Below, one piece after another: positions 1 to 13,723 of a DNA stretch of 64,000 bases (positions are counted from its first letter, which is position 1; every line of letters starts with the position of its first letter). Under the pieces are notes generated by a model. The model had not been told where the DNA came from. It saw only the letters and a list, made by a program, of their open reading frames with translations, and searched no databases. The stretch is from Balamuthia mandrillaris (lineage: Eukaryota; Discosea; Longamoebia; Balamuthiidae). The stretch is taken from positions 262,001 through 326,000 of the forward strand of contig JAVKOQ010000007.1 in NCBI GenBank assembly GCA_031835245.1, read 5' to 3'. The translations under genes and the position numbers were made by a program.

Positions 1-1071
1 AATGGTCTTCACCAAGATCCTTTTGTCAGCAGAGAGGAAAAATGAGCTCCCACTACGCCCTTCTGACTGTATTTGCTTAAGTCCATGAAAAGATTCCTAT
101 TCATAGGCAAAAATTACAAAAAGTAAGTAAATTCGAATGAGTAAATGCAACTTAAAACGAAACAAACCGAGTAATCCTTCACAGCAATTTTCGCTTGTTG
201 CAACATGAAAGCAAAGACTTGGGGAGCAAAAGAGGTAAAAACAAAGGGATGATCATTGAGTCTTCCTATATATTTGACCTTTTTGTTTCTACCACCTTTG
301 GTTTTCCGTAGAGAATGCCCATAGATATCAGCACGAACCTGTGGTTATCGTCGTTAATGACATGTTTGGTTTAATTGCTGAATGCAGATTACGCACTGTT
401 CTTTCCATACCGGCCTTTATGAAGTCAAGAAGGTAAATATCCTCTTCTGTGATAAAAGAAAAGACGGGTGGGCCTTCCTCTACATGTTCCTTTGTAGGCA
501 ATAACTCGGCCAGTGAAAAGCCCTATTGTTTGCGAAGCATGGTACATAACTTCGTTATGACATTCATAAACAATCTCTCAAACAACAGTGGAAATGATAC
601 CTCAAACCCCAAGGAAAATAAAGCGTCGGAGGCATTAGGACAAAGAACATGAAGGGAATGAGGCCCCTCCAGTAACTCCATAGTGGTGAAATAAGCAGCC
701 TTCACAACAGGATGGAGTTGAGGCTGGCACAGAACATCAGTGATAACAGCTTTCACAGACTTGCGTCGTTCGTTGATGCGATTGCGTCGCTTTTGTTTGA
801 CTCCAAGGAACTTTAGGCTACAAATTGGGTGAGATAGTTGTAAGTTATGAATATCCAAAATCCATTACAAGGGAATAAAGCACCTTTCAAGGACGTCATT
901 AAATTCCAGGTCTGCATCAATAAGTTGCAATAACTCTAACAAGCGAAGCAACCAGTTGGTTGGTGTTGAGCCTTCAGTCTTTTTGCTTGCTGATTCGTTC
1001 AAAATGTGCAATAGGGACTTCCGAAATGAGCATTTCATGTTCAGATAATGATTATTGGCGCAGGTGAGCAA
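1..1071 (-). CDS. Unidentified multi-exon gene, runs off the left edge
   Basis: I do not recognise this gene. On the minus strand, open segments at about 1050-880, 823-610, 570-523 and 520-360 can be joined at plausible splice sites: GTGCTT donor near 880, TTTGTAG acceptor near 824, and an acceptor at about 522 just before a segment containing EEDIYLLDFIKAGMERTV. The product would be a mostly helical, leucine-rich cytosolic protein without signal peptide or membrane segment; a basic stretch (KQKRRNRINERRKS) follows the second junction. The 5' end is uncertain (an ATG lies near 1038) and the 3' end is outside the window. It lies head-to-tail behind the minus-strand gene at 1181-2250 with about 110 bp between them, so the two could also be parts of one gene. 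Exon chaining is inference. Confidence 0.4.
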
Positions 1072-1180
1072 TATCGACCCAGTATCTCCTGCAAAGTGGA
1101 GGGAACCATGCCGTAGTAAGGTTCAAAACACAAAACAAGAAGCAAGAAAGCGAAACAAGGAGACCAAGATCACTATAAGA

Positions 1181-2250
1181 CTAATCACCATTATACTGAG
1201 CTAAGCCAAGAGATTCTAACGTGACTTTCAAAGTTTCTATGCCATCAAGTAAGTTCTGCATTTGTGCAAACTTGGGATGAACCATCGATAAATGTAGATG
1301 GAACAAGCGATGGCCTCCTTCCTTGCTCATTCTCACTTTACAGTGGTCTGTATCAGCATAGTAATAAACGAGAATGTGGATAAGCAAACCTTTGAAAGAG
1401 CATGGGTGCCGTTGACTTACTACAGTCAAGATGTCTTGAATGCATCCAGAGAGCTCTCCAAGCTCAAAGTCATCTGCATCCGACTTTACACGGAAGGCAA
1501 CATCGAACATGCACCGATTTGTGCTTTGTTGTTGAGGTTTACTTGCTATCAAAATCTGCTCTTTCTCCTGCAACTGCTTTACTGGGTGGTGATGTCATCA
1601 TATAAGTTAGCTTATCTTCATACTGCAAAGGGAGAAGAGGAGAAACCAACCAAGGTCAGCATTACGAAGCTTTTTAATGGATAGGGCTGCTCTTGGCTGG
1701 AAAGAACCTATCCTCAAATGAAGGTTGGCGTGTATACGTTCTTGCGTGGGTTGCCTGTGTTCATGTAAGCCACCCCTCAGCGTGTTATCCTTACCAAACT
1801 CTCGGCAGACAAAATAAACGAATACCTTGATACTTGCAACAAAGGAGCAGCACTGGGTGCTCTGCTACGTGCTCTCGGTGGTTGTGCTGCTATGGGAGCA
1901 TGTAACAGAGTTGGTTTGCTTAGGTCAGAAGTGGCTCGTTTGCGTAGTGTTTGCGGATCTCCTTGTCGAAGCTCCTCTTTTCTTTGATATTTGGCTCTGT
2001 GGAAAACGTAATAGACCGCTCTAAAAAACTGTCGCGCAGCGGCGTGCATCTTTTGGAACTGCGGCTGCTGTTGCTGCTGCTGCTGCCGAAAGGAAACGGC
2101 GGCTACCGCCGGCGAAGAGGAGGGAGGTATTTTGTGATCTCCGTTGGTAGTGTAAAGGAACCATTTTGCTTTAAGAGCCTCCAACTCTTGGTGCAGCAGC
2201 CTGTTCTCCTCTTGGAGCTGGCTAAGGCTGCCGTTCTTTCGTTCTTCCAT
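1181..2250 (-). CDS. Unidentified protein with N-terminal coiled coil
   Basis: No family is recognised. The likely start is the ATG at 2250, which opens a heptad-like stretch (SQLQEENRLLHQELEALKAKW) typical of a short coiled coil, followed by a polyglutamine run near residues 57-64 and a basic, alanine/proline-rich linker. The first exon seems to end at a GTAAGG donor near 1795. Later exons can be read at about 1624-1550, 1527-1430 (DVAFRVKSDADDFELGELSG) and 1395-1181 (KEGGHRLFHLHLSMVHPKF), ending at TAG at 1181. The C-terminal half looks folded, mixing hydrophobic and charged residues. Open frame also exists upstream to 2370 but adds little. Splicing is inferred from GT-AG signals only. Confidence 0.45.
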
Positions 2251-2553
2251 GCATGCACCCGCTTCTTCGCTCTCTCTTTTTGTTCGATCGAAAATGAAGT
2301 GATCTATCAGATCAGATACAAAAGGATCGGAATTTATGGCATGTGGAATGCTCCTCAAGCAAATGAACAATTATTATCGAGAATAATTAATAATTATTGA
2401 TATATTGCCCTTTAAAAACAAACAAAGCTAGGCAGACAGCAGCAGCCGGCTGCAAGAAAAACCCGAAAGAGAGAGAAAGAAGAAAAGGAAGGAAGCTGTG
2501 CTGGTGGAACCCTTTTACCTCTAACACTCGTACCACTGCCAAACGCTGCTCAA

Positions 2554-4529
2554 ATGGGCGTATTGTCGTCAAAGGGATCTCGACCTCTTCCTGAGGAGGG
2601 GTCGTACTTTGGCCTGGAGAACGTACGTACCTTGTGTTAGAGCCAAGTCGGCAGGGCATCCCTTCTGCCTAACAACAGCACCTGCTTATTCCAACAATGA
2701 CACACAGTTTGGAAATACATGCTACTGCAATGCTGTGCTGCAGGCCTTGTACTTTACTCTTCCCTTTAGGCGACACGTGATAGCCTATTACCTCGCCTGG
2801 CAGGCAAGGAAGGAGAAGACCTCTCCACTGGGGTGGGGCGCACAGAACCAAGGCGAAAACCTGCTGACTGCCCTTGGCGAAATGTTTCACCACATCCAGA
2901 AACAAAAGAACCGGACGGGCACCTACGCCCCCAAACGCTTCCTGCTCCATCTCCGTAAAGCAAATCGTATGCTCCCTCCTATTTTTTCTTGTTAAATTTG
3001 ACATGTCCCACTTTTCTGTATTTGTCTTGTTCCTCAATACCACGTTGAGCTTCTCTCCTTGACTTACTGATCCTCTTTGTTTTCTGCAGCAATGTTCAAG
3101 GAGATGGTGCAGCAGGACGCGCACGAGTTTCTAGGTTTCCTGTTGAACGAGATTTCGGAGCTGTTGCTCAAAGCGGAGGAGGAGGAGAAAGAGAAAGAAA
3201 GAGAACAGCTGCGGCGACAGCTGCCACTGCGGCAACAAGAGAGAGCAATACGTCAAGAGCACCAACGAAAAGAACAAGAGGCTATGGCATTGGCCACACA
3301 CCGAAAACAAAAAAGAGAGCTAGAGGCGGTCATTGGGACCTTTGAATATAGCGGCAACCAAGGAGTATCTTGCAGTAGCAGTAGCATGCTTGCTGAAGAT
3401 AGCTTATCTGAACCTTCTCTAATTATGGAACTTCCCAGCAACAATAACAGTAGAGAAAGCGAAAGCTCGGGCGGCGAGAGCGGCGATGTCAGTGGAAATG
3501 CTAGCGAGGATGACGTGGAAGAAGAGCACAAACCAAGAAAGACCTTCATTCAAGCGGTGTTTGAGGGGATTTTGACAAACGAAACAAAATGCATGTGTTG
3601 TGAACAGGTAGCTTTCCGCTTCTTCGCCTTCTTCTTCTTCTTCTTCTTCTTGTTCTTCTTCTTCTTCTTCTCTCTGTCTAAAATCTTTTTCGTCAGGTAA
3701 AAAACAAGAACGAATGCTTTCTTGACTTGAGCTTGGACATTGAGCACAATTCATCAGTGTCGCATTGTCTTCGCAGTTTTAGCCATGTAGAAATGTTGGA
3801 TAAAGAGGACAAATTCTTTTGTGAATGTTGCAACAGCTTACAAGAGGCACAAAAGCGACTAAAAATCAAGGAGCTGCCTCACATCCTTATTGTACATTTG
3901 AAACGGTTCAAGTTTACTGAAAACTATCAGTTCCGCAAACTCTCCTATTGCGTTTCTTTTCCCTTCGAAATGCGACTTACCAACACTGTACCTATCTCTT
4001 TTTCTCTCTCATTGAATGTTACCTTATGTTGACCATTTATCAATTGGTGATTGTAATAGTGTCAGGATACTGTTGATAAGTATCGGTTTTACGATCTGTA
4101 CGCGATAGTAGTGCACATTGGAAGGTTTATATGCTTTGTTTACTCAAGTCATTCATCGCTTATTCTAACATTGCTACTTGTTTGTGTTTTTTGCATCGAT
4201 TATAGCAGCCCGTACTCTGGCCACTACATATGCTTCGTAAAAAGTCAGGGCACTTGGCTCGTTTTCGATGACGACTATGTTTCGGTTCTCTTACTCCCTC
4301 CTCTCTCTGCCCTTCACTCTCATCTCTTTTATCATCAGATTTAATTCCTCTGTTTTTTGTTTGTTTGCTTCGATTCTTACTGAGATACGAATAGGCGGTG
4401 GACGAGCGGCAGATAATAGCACTATTCGGGAACGGGCAAAGCAGCAACGGCAATGGAGGCTATCGTAGCAGTCAATGCGGCTATTTGCTGTTCTACCAAA
4501 CGCGGCAAGCTGGAGAGCCATCCTCCTAA
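2554..4529 (+). CDS. USP12/USP46-type ubiquitin-specific protease
   Basis: Cysteine-type deubiquitinase that removes ubiquitin from substrates; in other eukaryotes the USP12/46 group works with WD40 partners UAF1 and WDR20. Seven exons are read: 2554-2622, 2708-2966, 3090-3607, 3697-3987, 4066-4124, 4206-4284, 4395-4529. Exon 1 ends YFGLEN and exon 2 starts [16 protein letters not shown], recreating the family's [13 protein letters not shown] Cys box. [10 protein letters not shown] follows in exon 3, the paired zinc cysteines are CMCC and CECC, the His box is [10 protein letters not shown], the third-residue region is WLVFDDDYV, and the C-terminus is GYLLFYQ. An insert rich in Glu, Arg and Ser (about residues 130-250) sits between QQDAHEF and the first zinc pair and is larger than in the animal proteins. 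All catalytic motifs are present, so an active enzyme is expected. Confidence 0.93.
3608..3696 (+). repeat. CTT-repeat intron of the USP gene
   Basis: Intron with a CTT microsatellite (about 3628-3674) directly upstream of its TCAG acceptor. The repeat is pyrimidine-rich on the sense strand of the gene. Confidence 0.85.
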
Positions 4530-4828
4530 TAGCAAAGATCGAAAATTCGAGAAACCAAAAAAAGTTTAATCTCTCGATCCGTGACGACACAATGACTCCC
4601 TTATTTATTATCGGGTCGACATGATAGTGGCAAAGAAAAAAAAAAGAAAAGTCGCCAAAGAGGAAAAGAAGAGGGAAAAATACGAAAGGCGGTGGAGGGA
4701 GGGCGTGAAGGGTGGTGGGAGAACAACATTGGGGAAGGGGAAGAACAAGAAGAAGGGCCAGCCAGCTCAGAGCTCAGATCAGTGCTCCAACGGTTAAAGC
4801 GGGGAAGGAACCACCAAGGTAGCAGCAA

Positions 4829-6870
<2,042 letters not shown>

Positions 6871-7160
6871 AAGCCCTCTATTCTATTCTCGTTCTTTTTG
6901 TTGAGTTCTCTTTGCTTTGTCAACACTCTTCTCTTCTTGGGCCTCCCATGTGCAGTGACACTACACGAGGACAACAACAACCGCACAGCATGTATATCGA
7001 TGTTGGCACTGTCACTCGAGCAGCGCTGTCAACCGCGGTTGTTTCTTAAAAAGGCAAAAGGGAGAGGAAGAAGGGTATTAATCCACGAAATTTCCATAGT
7101 TAAGGTGGTTGTCTAATTCATGCCTTCGAATCCTCCTTTGCCTCTTCGTATTGTGGTGCT

Positions 7161-7191
7161 CCCCCCCCCCCTTCTTTCTTTCTTTCTTTCT
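7161..7191 (+). repeat. C-tract plus CTTT repeat
   Basis: A run of about ten C followed by CTTT units lies between the TMEM184 stop and the next plus-strand open frame, in a probable untranslated region. Confidence 0.8.
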
Positions 7192-7358
7192 TCTACCCTC
7201 CTGCTTTGGTAGTTGCTGCTTCTCCGCTGCTGTTTTGCTGCTGGTATTCGCACTTGCCGCTGTTGGTACTGGTGGTTATTCCTCCCCTACTACTACAGTT
7301 ACTGCATGCAGGAAGGGAACACCAACCTTGGCTACAGGCTCCAACAACACCAAGTGCC

Positions 7359-7859
7359 ATGACAGAGGGGGAGGAGGAGGCGGTAATGGCGACGGAGGCA
7401 GCACACACCCCCAGATTAGCGCTCACCGTTGGTGCTGGTGCTCAGGAGGACCACCAACCACAACAACAACTTCCGAGCGCCAGCAGTAAACTTCAGGGAA
7501 AGCTGCAAGCACTCAAGCACAAGGTCCAAAAGCGGCGAGTAGAGCGGCGACTAAGCCAGTACCAACAGCACTTGCTGGAGGCACAACACTGGCGCTCTAA
7601 ATGTTGGTCTGAGGTGCAACGCAAGACCAGGACAAAGAAACCTCGGTTCGAGGCAGTGCGCAACTTGGACCAGTTCAAGCGGTACGACCGGTGGGAGCAA
7701 ACCCAGTTCAGAGAGGTCAACTGGAAGCAGTTCTACGAGGACATGACAGGCCGGCGGGGCAAGCACCTCCACGACTATTTCAACTCTCCCTGGACTCTCT
7801 CTTCCATCTTTTTACTTGTATTTTGTCAACTCTACCTGTTCTTGCTCTGGTCTTCTTGA
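7359..7859 (+). CDS. Small uncharacterised basic protein
   Basis: No family recognised. The frame could begin at the ATG at 7359 (MTEGEEEAVMATEAAHTP). It is acidic and low-complexity for about 45 residues, then strongly basic and helical (LQALKHKVQKRRVERRLSQY), then has a dense aromatic stretch (KRYDRWEQTQFREVNWKQFYED). The last 20 or so residues are hydrophobic (SSIFLLVFCQLYLFLLW), which could be a C-terminal tail anchor; alternatively they are translated intron sequence, and the gene would continue beyond a donor near 7815. The conserved-looking aromatic block suggests a real protein, but size and ends are uncertain. It converges with the hydrolase gene that ends at 8078. Confidence 0.5.
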   Translation: MTEGEEEAVMATEAAHTPRLALTVGAGAQEDHQPQQQLPSASSKLQGKLQALKHKVQKRRVERRLSQYQQHLLEAQHWRSKCWSEVQRKTRTKKPRFEAVRNLDQFKRYDRWEQTQFREVNWKQFYEDMTGRRGKHLHDYFNSPWTLSSIFLLVFCQLYLFLLWSS

Positions 7860-8077
7860 ATTTGTCACAAACAGCCTCGTTAACATCTCATTCTCAAGCC
7901 CCGTTTTGATTGACTTTGCTACCCTCTCAACCTTATACCACTGCAACCTCTTTGTACAAAACGAATTATTGGTTGTTGAGCCTGCAAAGAAAGAGACATC
8001 ACTCATGTCTCAAAACAAGGCGAAGAAGTAGAACGAAGAAGGGAGCAGCACAGGAGCCAACAGCAGTATGTCACTCA

Positions 8078-9955
8078 CTAACTACTCCAAAGTTCAAGTT
8101 GCGGGTCTGAGAATGAGGCAAAGAATGCATCGACATACGTAGCAGAGACCTCAGAGAGGGCTGCAGGATGCCACCTTGGCTTGTTGTCCTTGTCAACGAT
8201 GACGGCTCTTACTCCTTCCACAAAGTCTTTAGTTTTCATGAAGGACATGGCCACCCGTAGGTCAGAAGCAAACGCTTCTCGAATATTTTGGCTCTTTCCC
8301 AATTGAACTGCTTTCAATGTAACCTGTGGACATCCACAAATAAACGAGTCCCAACAAATAAGGAATAAGCACACAACAGGAGGCCACTTATAACTCATAA
8401 AAGGGTGAGTGGTTTGGCACCTTGAGACTAGTGGGCGATTTTTTAGTGATGGTGGCTTGTACCAAACGAGCCCACTCCGTGTTTTCTTCCTCCAATTTTT
8501 TAAGAATGTGTTCTACAGTAGGTTGGCTGAAACAGCGTTCAATAGCAGGCAAATGGGATGACAGTTCGGACACTCCGTCTGCGCCACATGCAGTTGTAAG
8601 GGGACATGCACAATGGTGGGTTAGTCGCAGAATAAGTCATTTAGTCAGTTAAAGGTATAACCATACCAGGTTGAGTAGCAAAACGATCTAGCACTGATTC
8701 AACAGAGGATGTGCTCCAGTCTGTGGTTTGAAGGCACTCCTGCAGCAAGCATCGTGAGTAACATAACATCAAGGGAATTGTACAAAAATGCTGCAAGGAA
8801 CCTTCAGCTGCGAAACCTTGCTCTTGGGCACGAAGTGTGTCACTAACCCGATGAGAAGAGCGTCTGCGGCCTTCAATCTAGCGCCAGTGAGGGCCAAGTA
8901 TACCCCAACGTGTCGTCCAAGGCGAGAAAGGAAGTACCCACCACCCACATCTGGAAAGAAGCCTATCCCAGTCTAGTATCCACAACATAAGGTCATCGAT
9001 GGTGATGATGATGGTAATAAAAGGTGGGCCACTCAATCACACTATCAGCACAGAGGAGGTATAAAGGTACCTCTGGCATTGCGAAAAGAAAAGCTTCAGT
9101 TGCAATGCGGAATGGTGCCCCAACAGACAGCCCCACTCCACCACCCATCGTGATACCATCCAGCAGCGCCACGCAGGGCTTGCGTAGCTCATGTATCTGA
9201 CAATCCAACTTGTATTCCAGCGAAAAGAATTGGTGGGGGTATTGTTCGTCCCCCTTGGCTGCTGCTTCTGCCAGCAGACGTATGTCTCCTCCTGTGGGTT
9301 AGTATGCACAGACGTTCGTTCATCAGTACAATGATACTGAAGTGGGGAAACACGAGAAGGGCTTAAGCTAAACGCACCAGCACAGAATGCGCGGCCGCCC
9401 TGCCCCTCCAACACCAGTACTTTCTTGTGAGGATTCTCAACGAAGTGCTGCACTGCTGCGCCTAACTCCTTAATGCTCTCTGTGCATTAACACAAGCGTA
9501 ACTTTGTTAACGCACAGGATATCACTACTACGCTAACCGCCGCCAGCAGCATAACCGAAAACCAACAACCAACCTAGATTCAGAGCATTGAGGGCGCTCG
9601 GCCGGTTCAGTGTAAGCACCACTGTGCCGTTGTTGTATGGTTGCACCAACACTGCACTACTTACTACCTGGTTTATTCCTTGTGTCTTCACCCACAAACC
9701 GATAAAGAAGAGAGTGAGGGAAGGAGAGAGAGGGAGGAGGGAAGGAGAGGGGGGAGGGAGGGAGGGAGGGAGGAGGGAGGGGGAGGAGGGAGGGAGAGAA
9801 TGACAAGTGTGCAGAGGACCAACCATGTTTGGCGTTATGGAGAAGGGGCATAGCTGCCGTGCGTTGGTGGCCCTCTCAGCTGGGATTACGTGCTGTTGCA
9901 GCGCCCAAGCTCGCCGACATGCTGGATATTGCTGCTGCTGCTGCTGCTGCCTCAT
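8078..9955 (-). CDS. HIBCH: 3-hydroxyisobutyryl-CoA hydrolase
   Basis: Crotonase-fold hydrolase that releases 3-hydroxyisobutyrate from its CoA ester in valine breakdown, normally mitochondrial. Minus-strand exons read: about 9955-9812, 9651-9574, 9479-9378, 9291-9071, 8972-8802, 8739-8667, 8578-8421, 8323-8078. Diagnostic blocks are LTLNRPSALNALNL, GGRAFCAGGDIR (oxyanion-hole region, split between exons 3 and 4), GITMGGGVGLS, FAMPETGIGFFPDVGG and LTGARLKAADAL, then a C-terminal region ending KPRWHPAALSEVS, as in HIBCH rather than simple enoyl-CoA hydratases. The N-terminal exon starts with a Gln run and is Arg-rich without acidic residues at first, compatible with a mitochondrial presequence. 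Intron 1 carries a GGGA tract (CCCT on the sense strand). Confidence 0.92.
9705..9799 (-). repeat. GGGA-rich tract in HIBCH intron 1
   Basis: About 95 bp of GGGA/GGA units on the plus strand, therefore CCCT/CCT on the sense strand of the minus-strand HIBCH gene. Confidence 0.85.
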
Positions 9956-10236
9956 AACTCTGTGCGGCTAAAACGTTTCCAGCGTATGGTGTTCGGTGTG
10001 TGGTGCGGTGGGGGGGGGCTGGTGGCGGCGGGCCTTTTGGTTTTTTTTTTGGGGAACCAAAATAATTATTGCAATATATTTATTGGTGGTGGCTGCTATG
10101 TTTTCGCGGTTCTTTCCCGCCATACGCCGCGTAAAACTACGTAGGGGGAGTAGGAGGGGCGGCAGCGGCGCATAGCGAACACTCCGCTTCAAAAGCGAGC
10201 TCGCACACACCACTCAACTACAACAACGACCTCCAA
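9956..10236. promoter_or_regulatory. Divergent promoter region between HIBCH and GPD
   Basis: A 281-bp gap separates the starts of two oppositely transcribed metabolic genes, so both promoters must lie here or in first exons. It contains G- and T-homopolymer runs (about 10010-10050). I see no clear TATA or initiator element; shared regulation is inferred only from position. Confidence 0.5.
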
Positions 10237-10611
10237 ATGGACAGCACTAGCAGCAGCAACGGCCCACTGAGGGTGGCCATAATGGGCTCTGGCAACTGGT
10301 ATGTTTCACCCCTACCCTATGGTCCACTGTACCAGCTACTTGACCACGTTAGCTTGGAAGACGCCTTGTTCACTAGCACCTCCTCCCTCACCAACTTTGC
10401 ATCTCTTTTGCGGCGATGCATTGCTGGTCTTTGCTCTCACCACACAATAAAGGGGCTCTGCCATCGCTAAGATTGTAGGAGAGAACGTTAAGTTACACAG
10501 CGACCTCTTCCACACCACTGTGAACATGTGGGTCTACGAGGAGCTCATTGAAGGCCAAAAGCTCACTGACATCATCAACACCAAACACGAGAACGTCAAG
10601 TATTGCATTTC

Positions 10612-10646
<35 letters not shown>

Positions 10647-12232
10647 TCTCCTGCTCTCTACTCACTGCTCACTCCTCCTGCTCAACCCTTTTATTTCTCC
10701 TCTCTTCCTCTTCCTCTTTCTCTCTTTCTCTTTCTCTCTTTCTCTCTTTCTCTCTTTCTTCCTTTCTCCCTCTCTTACTGCGTATGTAGGTATTTGCCAG
10801 GGATAGGATTGCCAGAGAACGTTATAGCAGTGCCCGACTCAGTAGAGGCGGCCAAGGGAGCCAACCTACTCATCTTTGTGTTGCCCCATCAGGTATGCTA
10901 ATCTATACCATTCGACAGCGTGGCAACTACTGATTCTCTTGTTCCATCACCCTCGTTCCCTCAGTTTGTGGAAGGGCTTTGCAAGAAGTTAAAAGGCCAC
11001 ATTGCTCCCGATTGTAAGGCCATTTCGCTCATCAAGGTTCGTTCTATGCTCCTATTTACCATTATACGGCCCACACCTTTTGCTCACTTATAACGAACAC
11101 AGGGAATGTTAGTGGAGAACGGCTCTCCAAAGCTTATTTCACAGCTCATTCATGATGCCTTAGAGGTAAATACCGCCGTACTAATGGGAGCTAACATAGC
11201 CACGGAAGTAGCCAAGGGCGAGCTCAGTGAGGCTACTATTGGTTTCAGAGAGGAAGTGGAAACGGCAAAAGTTTGGCAAAAGCTTTTCAACACAAGCACA
11301 TTCCGTGTACGCAATGCTTACTATCATTCTGATTCCTTTTTGTACAGTTTTTTTTGCTTAACAGCTCTTACTACCACCATCATACCACACTGTTGCCACC
11401 ACAATCCCTTTCCATTGTCAGATAAACATTATAGAGGATGTTGCAGGTGTGGAGCTCTGTGGCGCTCTCAAGGTTTGATCTAGATTTGTTTGGTGTTCTC
11501 TGTTACTGTTATATTAGCTTAGTTGCATACGTCACTTCGTAATGCAGAATATAGTTGCCATCGGCGCTGGCTTTTGTGACGGTTTAGGGTAACTTCCTTT
11601 GCAACTTTAGCTTTAGTAGAAAATGTTTAAATGCAGTTGCTGTAAGTAACGCGATTACTGAGCTGTTGTTTGACCTTTTGAACCTTACATTCAAGGCTCT
11701 CCCCGAACTCCAAAGTAGCTATCATTCGTTGTGGTTTGGCTGAAATGCGTAAGTTTTGTGAAAGCTTCTACAGCGGAATCGCCCCTGACACATTCTTCGA
11801 AAGGTCTCTTCTCTCCTCTTCTTGTCTCTCCCTCCTCTTTCAATGCGCTAACACTGACAATGCTGCGGGTGGGTAAAGCTGTGGAGCAGCAGATCTTATC
11901 GTGACGTGCTACTGCGGACGTAACCGAAAAGTGGCGGAGGCCTTTGCAAAAACCAGAAAGAGCTTCGATGAGTTGGAGCAGGAAATGCTCAACGGGCAAA
12001 AGCTGCAAGGCACACTCACTGCTAAGGAAGTGCATGAAATTTTGGAGAACAAAGGCTTGTTGCATGAGTTCGTATTTTACAATCTCCTTTAACAGCCTGG
12101 TACAGGCTGGTTGGCTGCTTCTGTCATGCAAAGCTAACATCCTTCACTGGATCAAACAGATTCCCTCTCTTCACAAAGATCTACAACATAAGCTACGAGG
12201 GAGAGGATCCTGCTACTATCACTCAATTCTGA
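10237..12232 (+). CDS. GPD1: Glycerol-3-phosphate dehydrogenase [NAD+], cytosolic
   Basis: Interconverts dihydroxyacetone phosphate and glycerol-3-phosphate with NADH, linking glycolysis to lipid and glycerol synthesis and redox balance. Ten exons: 10237-10298, 10453-10599, 10790-10892, 10965-11036, 11103-11306, 11422-11472, 11548-11588, 11696-11804, 11879-12067, 12160-12232. Exon 1 to 2 splicing rebuilds the Rossmann motif GSGNWGSAIAK. Downstream are [24 protein letters not shown] (with the catalytic lysine region), [31 protein letters not shown] and [12 protein letters not shown], all classic GPD1 blocks. The C-terminus is short after YEGEDP. No peroxisomal or mitochondrial signal is evident. 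Its stop lies only 54 bp from the end of the convergent gene at 12287. Confidence 0.95.
10600..10789 (+). repeat. CT/TTTCTC-rich intron of GPD1
   Basis: (CT)n at about 10613-10642 and TTTCTC-like units at about 10695-10775 fill the intron; sense strand is pyrimidine. Confidence 0.9.
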
Positions 12233-12286
12233 ACTGCTTCGCTCGAAGAATAGAAGACGGTTGCTGATGTCCAAACAAGACCGTTT

Positions 12287-12401
12287 TCAAGACCATTTTT
12301 TTTTCTTATAGGAGGGTAGCTGCTTGCTCTTACCTTTCTTTTTGTGATTGCTCGTGCCAACAGTTGCTTCCACATCGCGCACTGTGAGCATTCGTTCGAC
12401 A

Positions 12402-12440
<39 letters not shown>

Positions 12441-13599
12441 GAAATACCAAAATAGTGGCTGATGGCACGGGTGCTCTCTGGGGTGTTTTGGGAGAGCAGA
12501 GCGGAGTCAGGACTTCCAGGTGGAAGCACATCTACCACGAGGCAATGTCGCATGAGGATGAAACCCATATGGCATTGTGAAAGGTACTGTTCTGAATAAG
12601 ACTCTCCACTTGGCTTGTGTCTGTTCCGCTCTTTCCGTTCCTCATCGCTTAGAAAGGCCTCATCTTCACTGCTAACTTCTATGGGGTTGTGTAGTTCCTC
12701 CGATTCTTCTTGTTCTTCCTCTTCTTCTCCTTCTCCTTCTTCTTTTCCTTTTGTTTCCTGATCATTTTGTTTCTTTTCCTCTCTCCCCTTCTCTTCCTTC
12801 TCTTTTTCCATATCCTCTGCTCCCTTCTCTATCTCATCTTCTTCCTGTTCCTTTTCCTTCTCTTCTTCTTCCGCTTGTTGTTGCTCGTAATGACCAAGTG
12901 GTTCTTTCTCATCCAATTTTCGAGTGGACCGTTTGTGTGCTGGAGGTAAAGAGTGGTCGCTATCAGTGTTTTCTTCGGGAAGAGGTCGTTTAGCGCTAGG
13001 TTTATGGAGAACAACGTAACGGGGTTGTGTCTCTTTCAGGTGATAGGTAAAACATAGCCCGTTGGAACCTGAATGAATAATTCATTGTTGAGGTGTTAAG
13101 CTTCGAAGCTAGTACTTTTGAGGAAGCAGCAACGAACCACTTGTGTAAGAGAACACAGCAGGAAGTCCTCCCCCACCACTTCCACTGGCACCAGCAGCAG
13201 GCAAGACCGTTTCATACCTGCCATTGGCCAGAGGGAGTACCAAAGAGGGAAGCACGGTAGTGGCAAGCACCCGCAGCAGTTCCTGCACAACGTACACGAC
13301 AGCTCTTTAGATGGAAACCAGGCTGGGAGGATAAAGATCGGGGAGGTGGGTGGGCGGGCAGAGTACCTCAAAGGGGAGCAAACCCCAATGCGAAGTGTCC
13401 TGTACTCGTAGCAACATGGGCAGAAGGGAGCGCCGCCCCACCCGCAGGTAATGGGTTTCCCTTTCCGCAACAAGGAAAAACATACATCATGTTTTTCATC
13501 AGTTAACTTGGCACCCCCCACCACCACCAAGAGAGCACACGCACAAAACAAGACGAACCTTACATTCCTGCTGCTGCTGCTGTTCCCAACGTCGGGCAT
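12287..13599 (-). CDS. Unknown protein with signal-like N-terminus and acidic low-complexity region
   Basis: No family recognised. The ATG at 13599 is followed by a hydrophobic segment (VRFVLFCACALLVVVGGA) that fits a signal peptide or anchor, then a short Cys-containing stretch (CGWGGAPFCPCC). An exon at about 13297-13106 encodes VVYVVQELLRVLATTVLPSLVLPLANGRY and a glycine-rich loop. A further exon from about 13049 joins in frame to a long Glu/Lys-rich domain (12915-12660) and a hydrophobic block (GFILMRHCLVVDVLPPGSPD). A CT tract on the sense strand (plus-strand GA, 12406-12438) marks the last intron; the C-terminus is lysine-rich (HKKKGKSKQLPSYKKKK). An endoplasmic-reticulum or membrane location is inferred from the N-terminus alone. 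It diverges from glutamate-cysteine ligase across 124 bp. Confidence 0.5.
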
Positions 13600-13723
13600 T
13601 TAGAAAAGCAGGGGGAGATTTCCCCGAGCCGCTTCTCCTCCTCACTTTTTTTTTTTTTTAAAAAAATGCACCAAAAAAAATTATCTCCGCGAAAGAAAAA
13701 GGGACGCTGCGTAGAGCAAAGCG

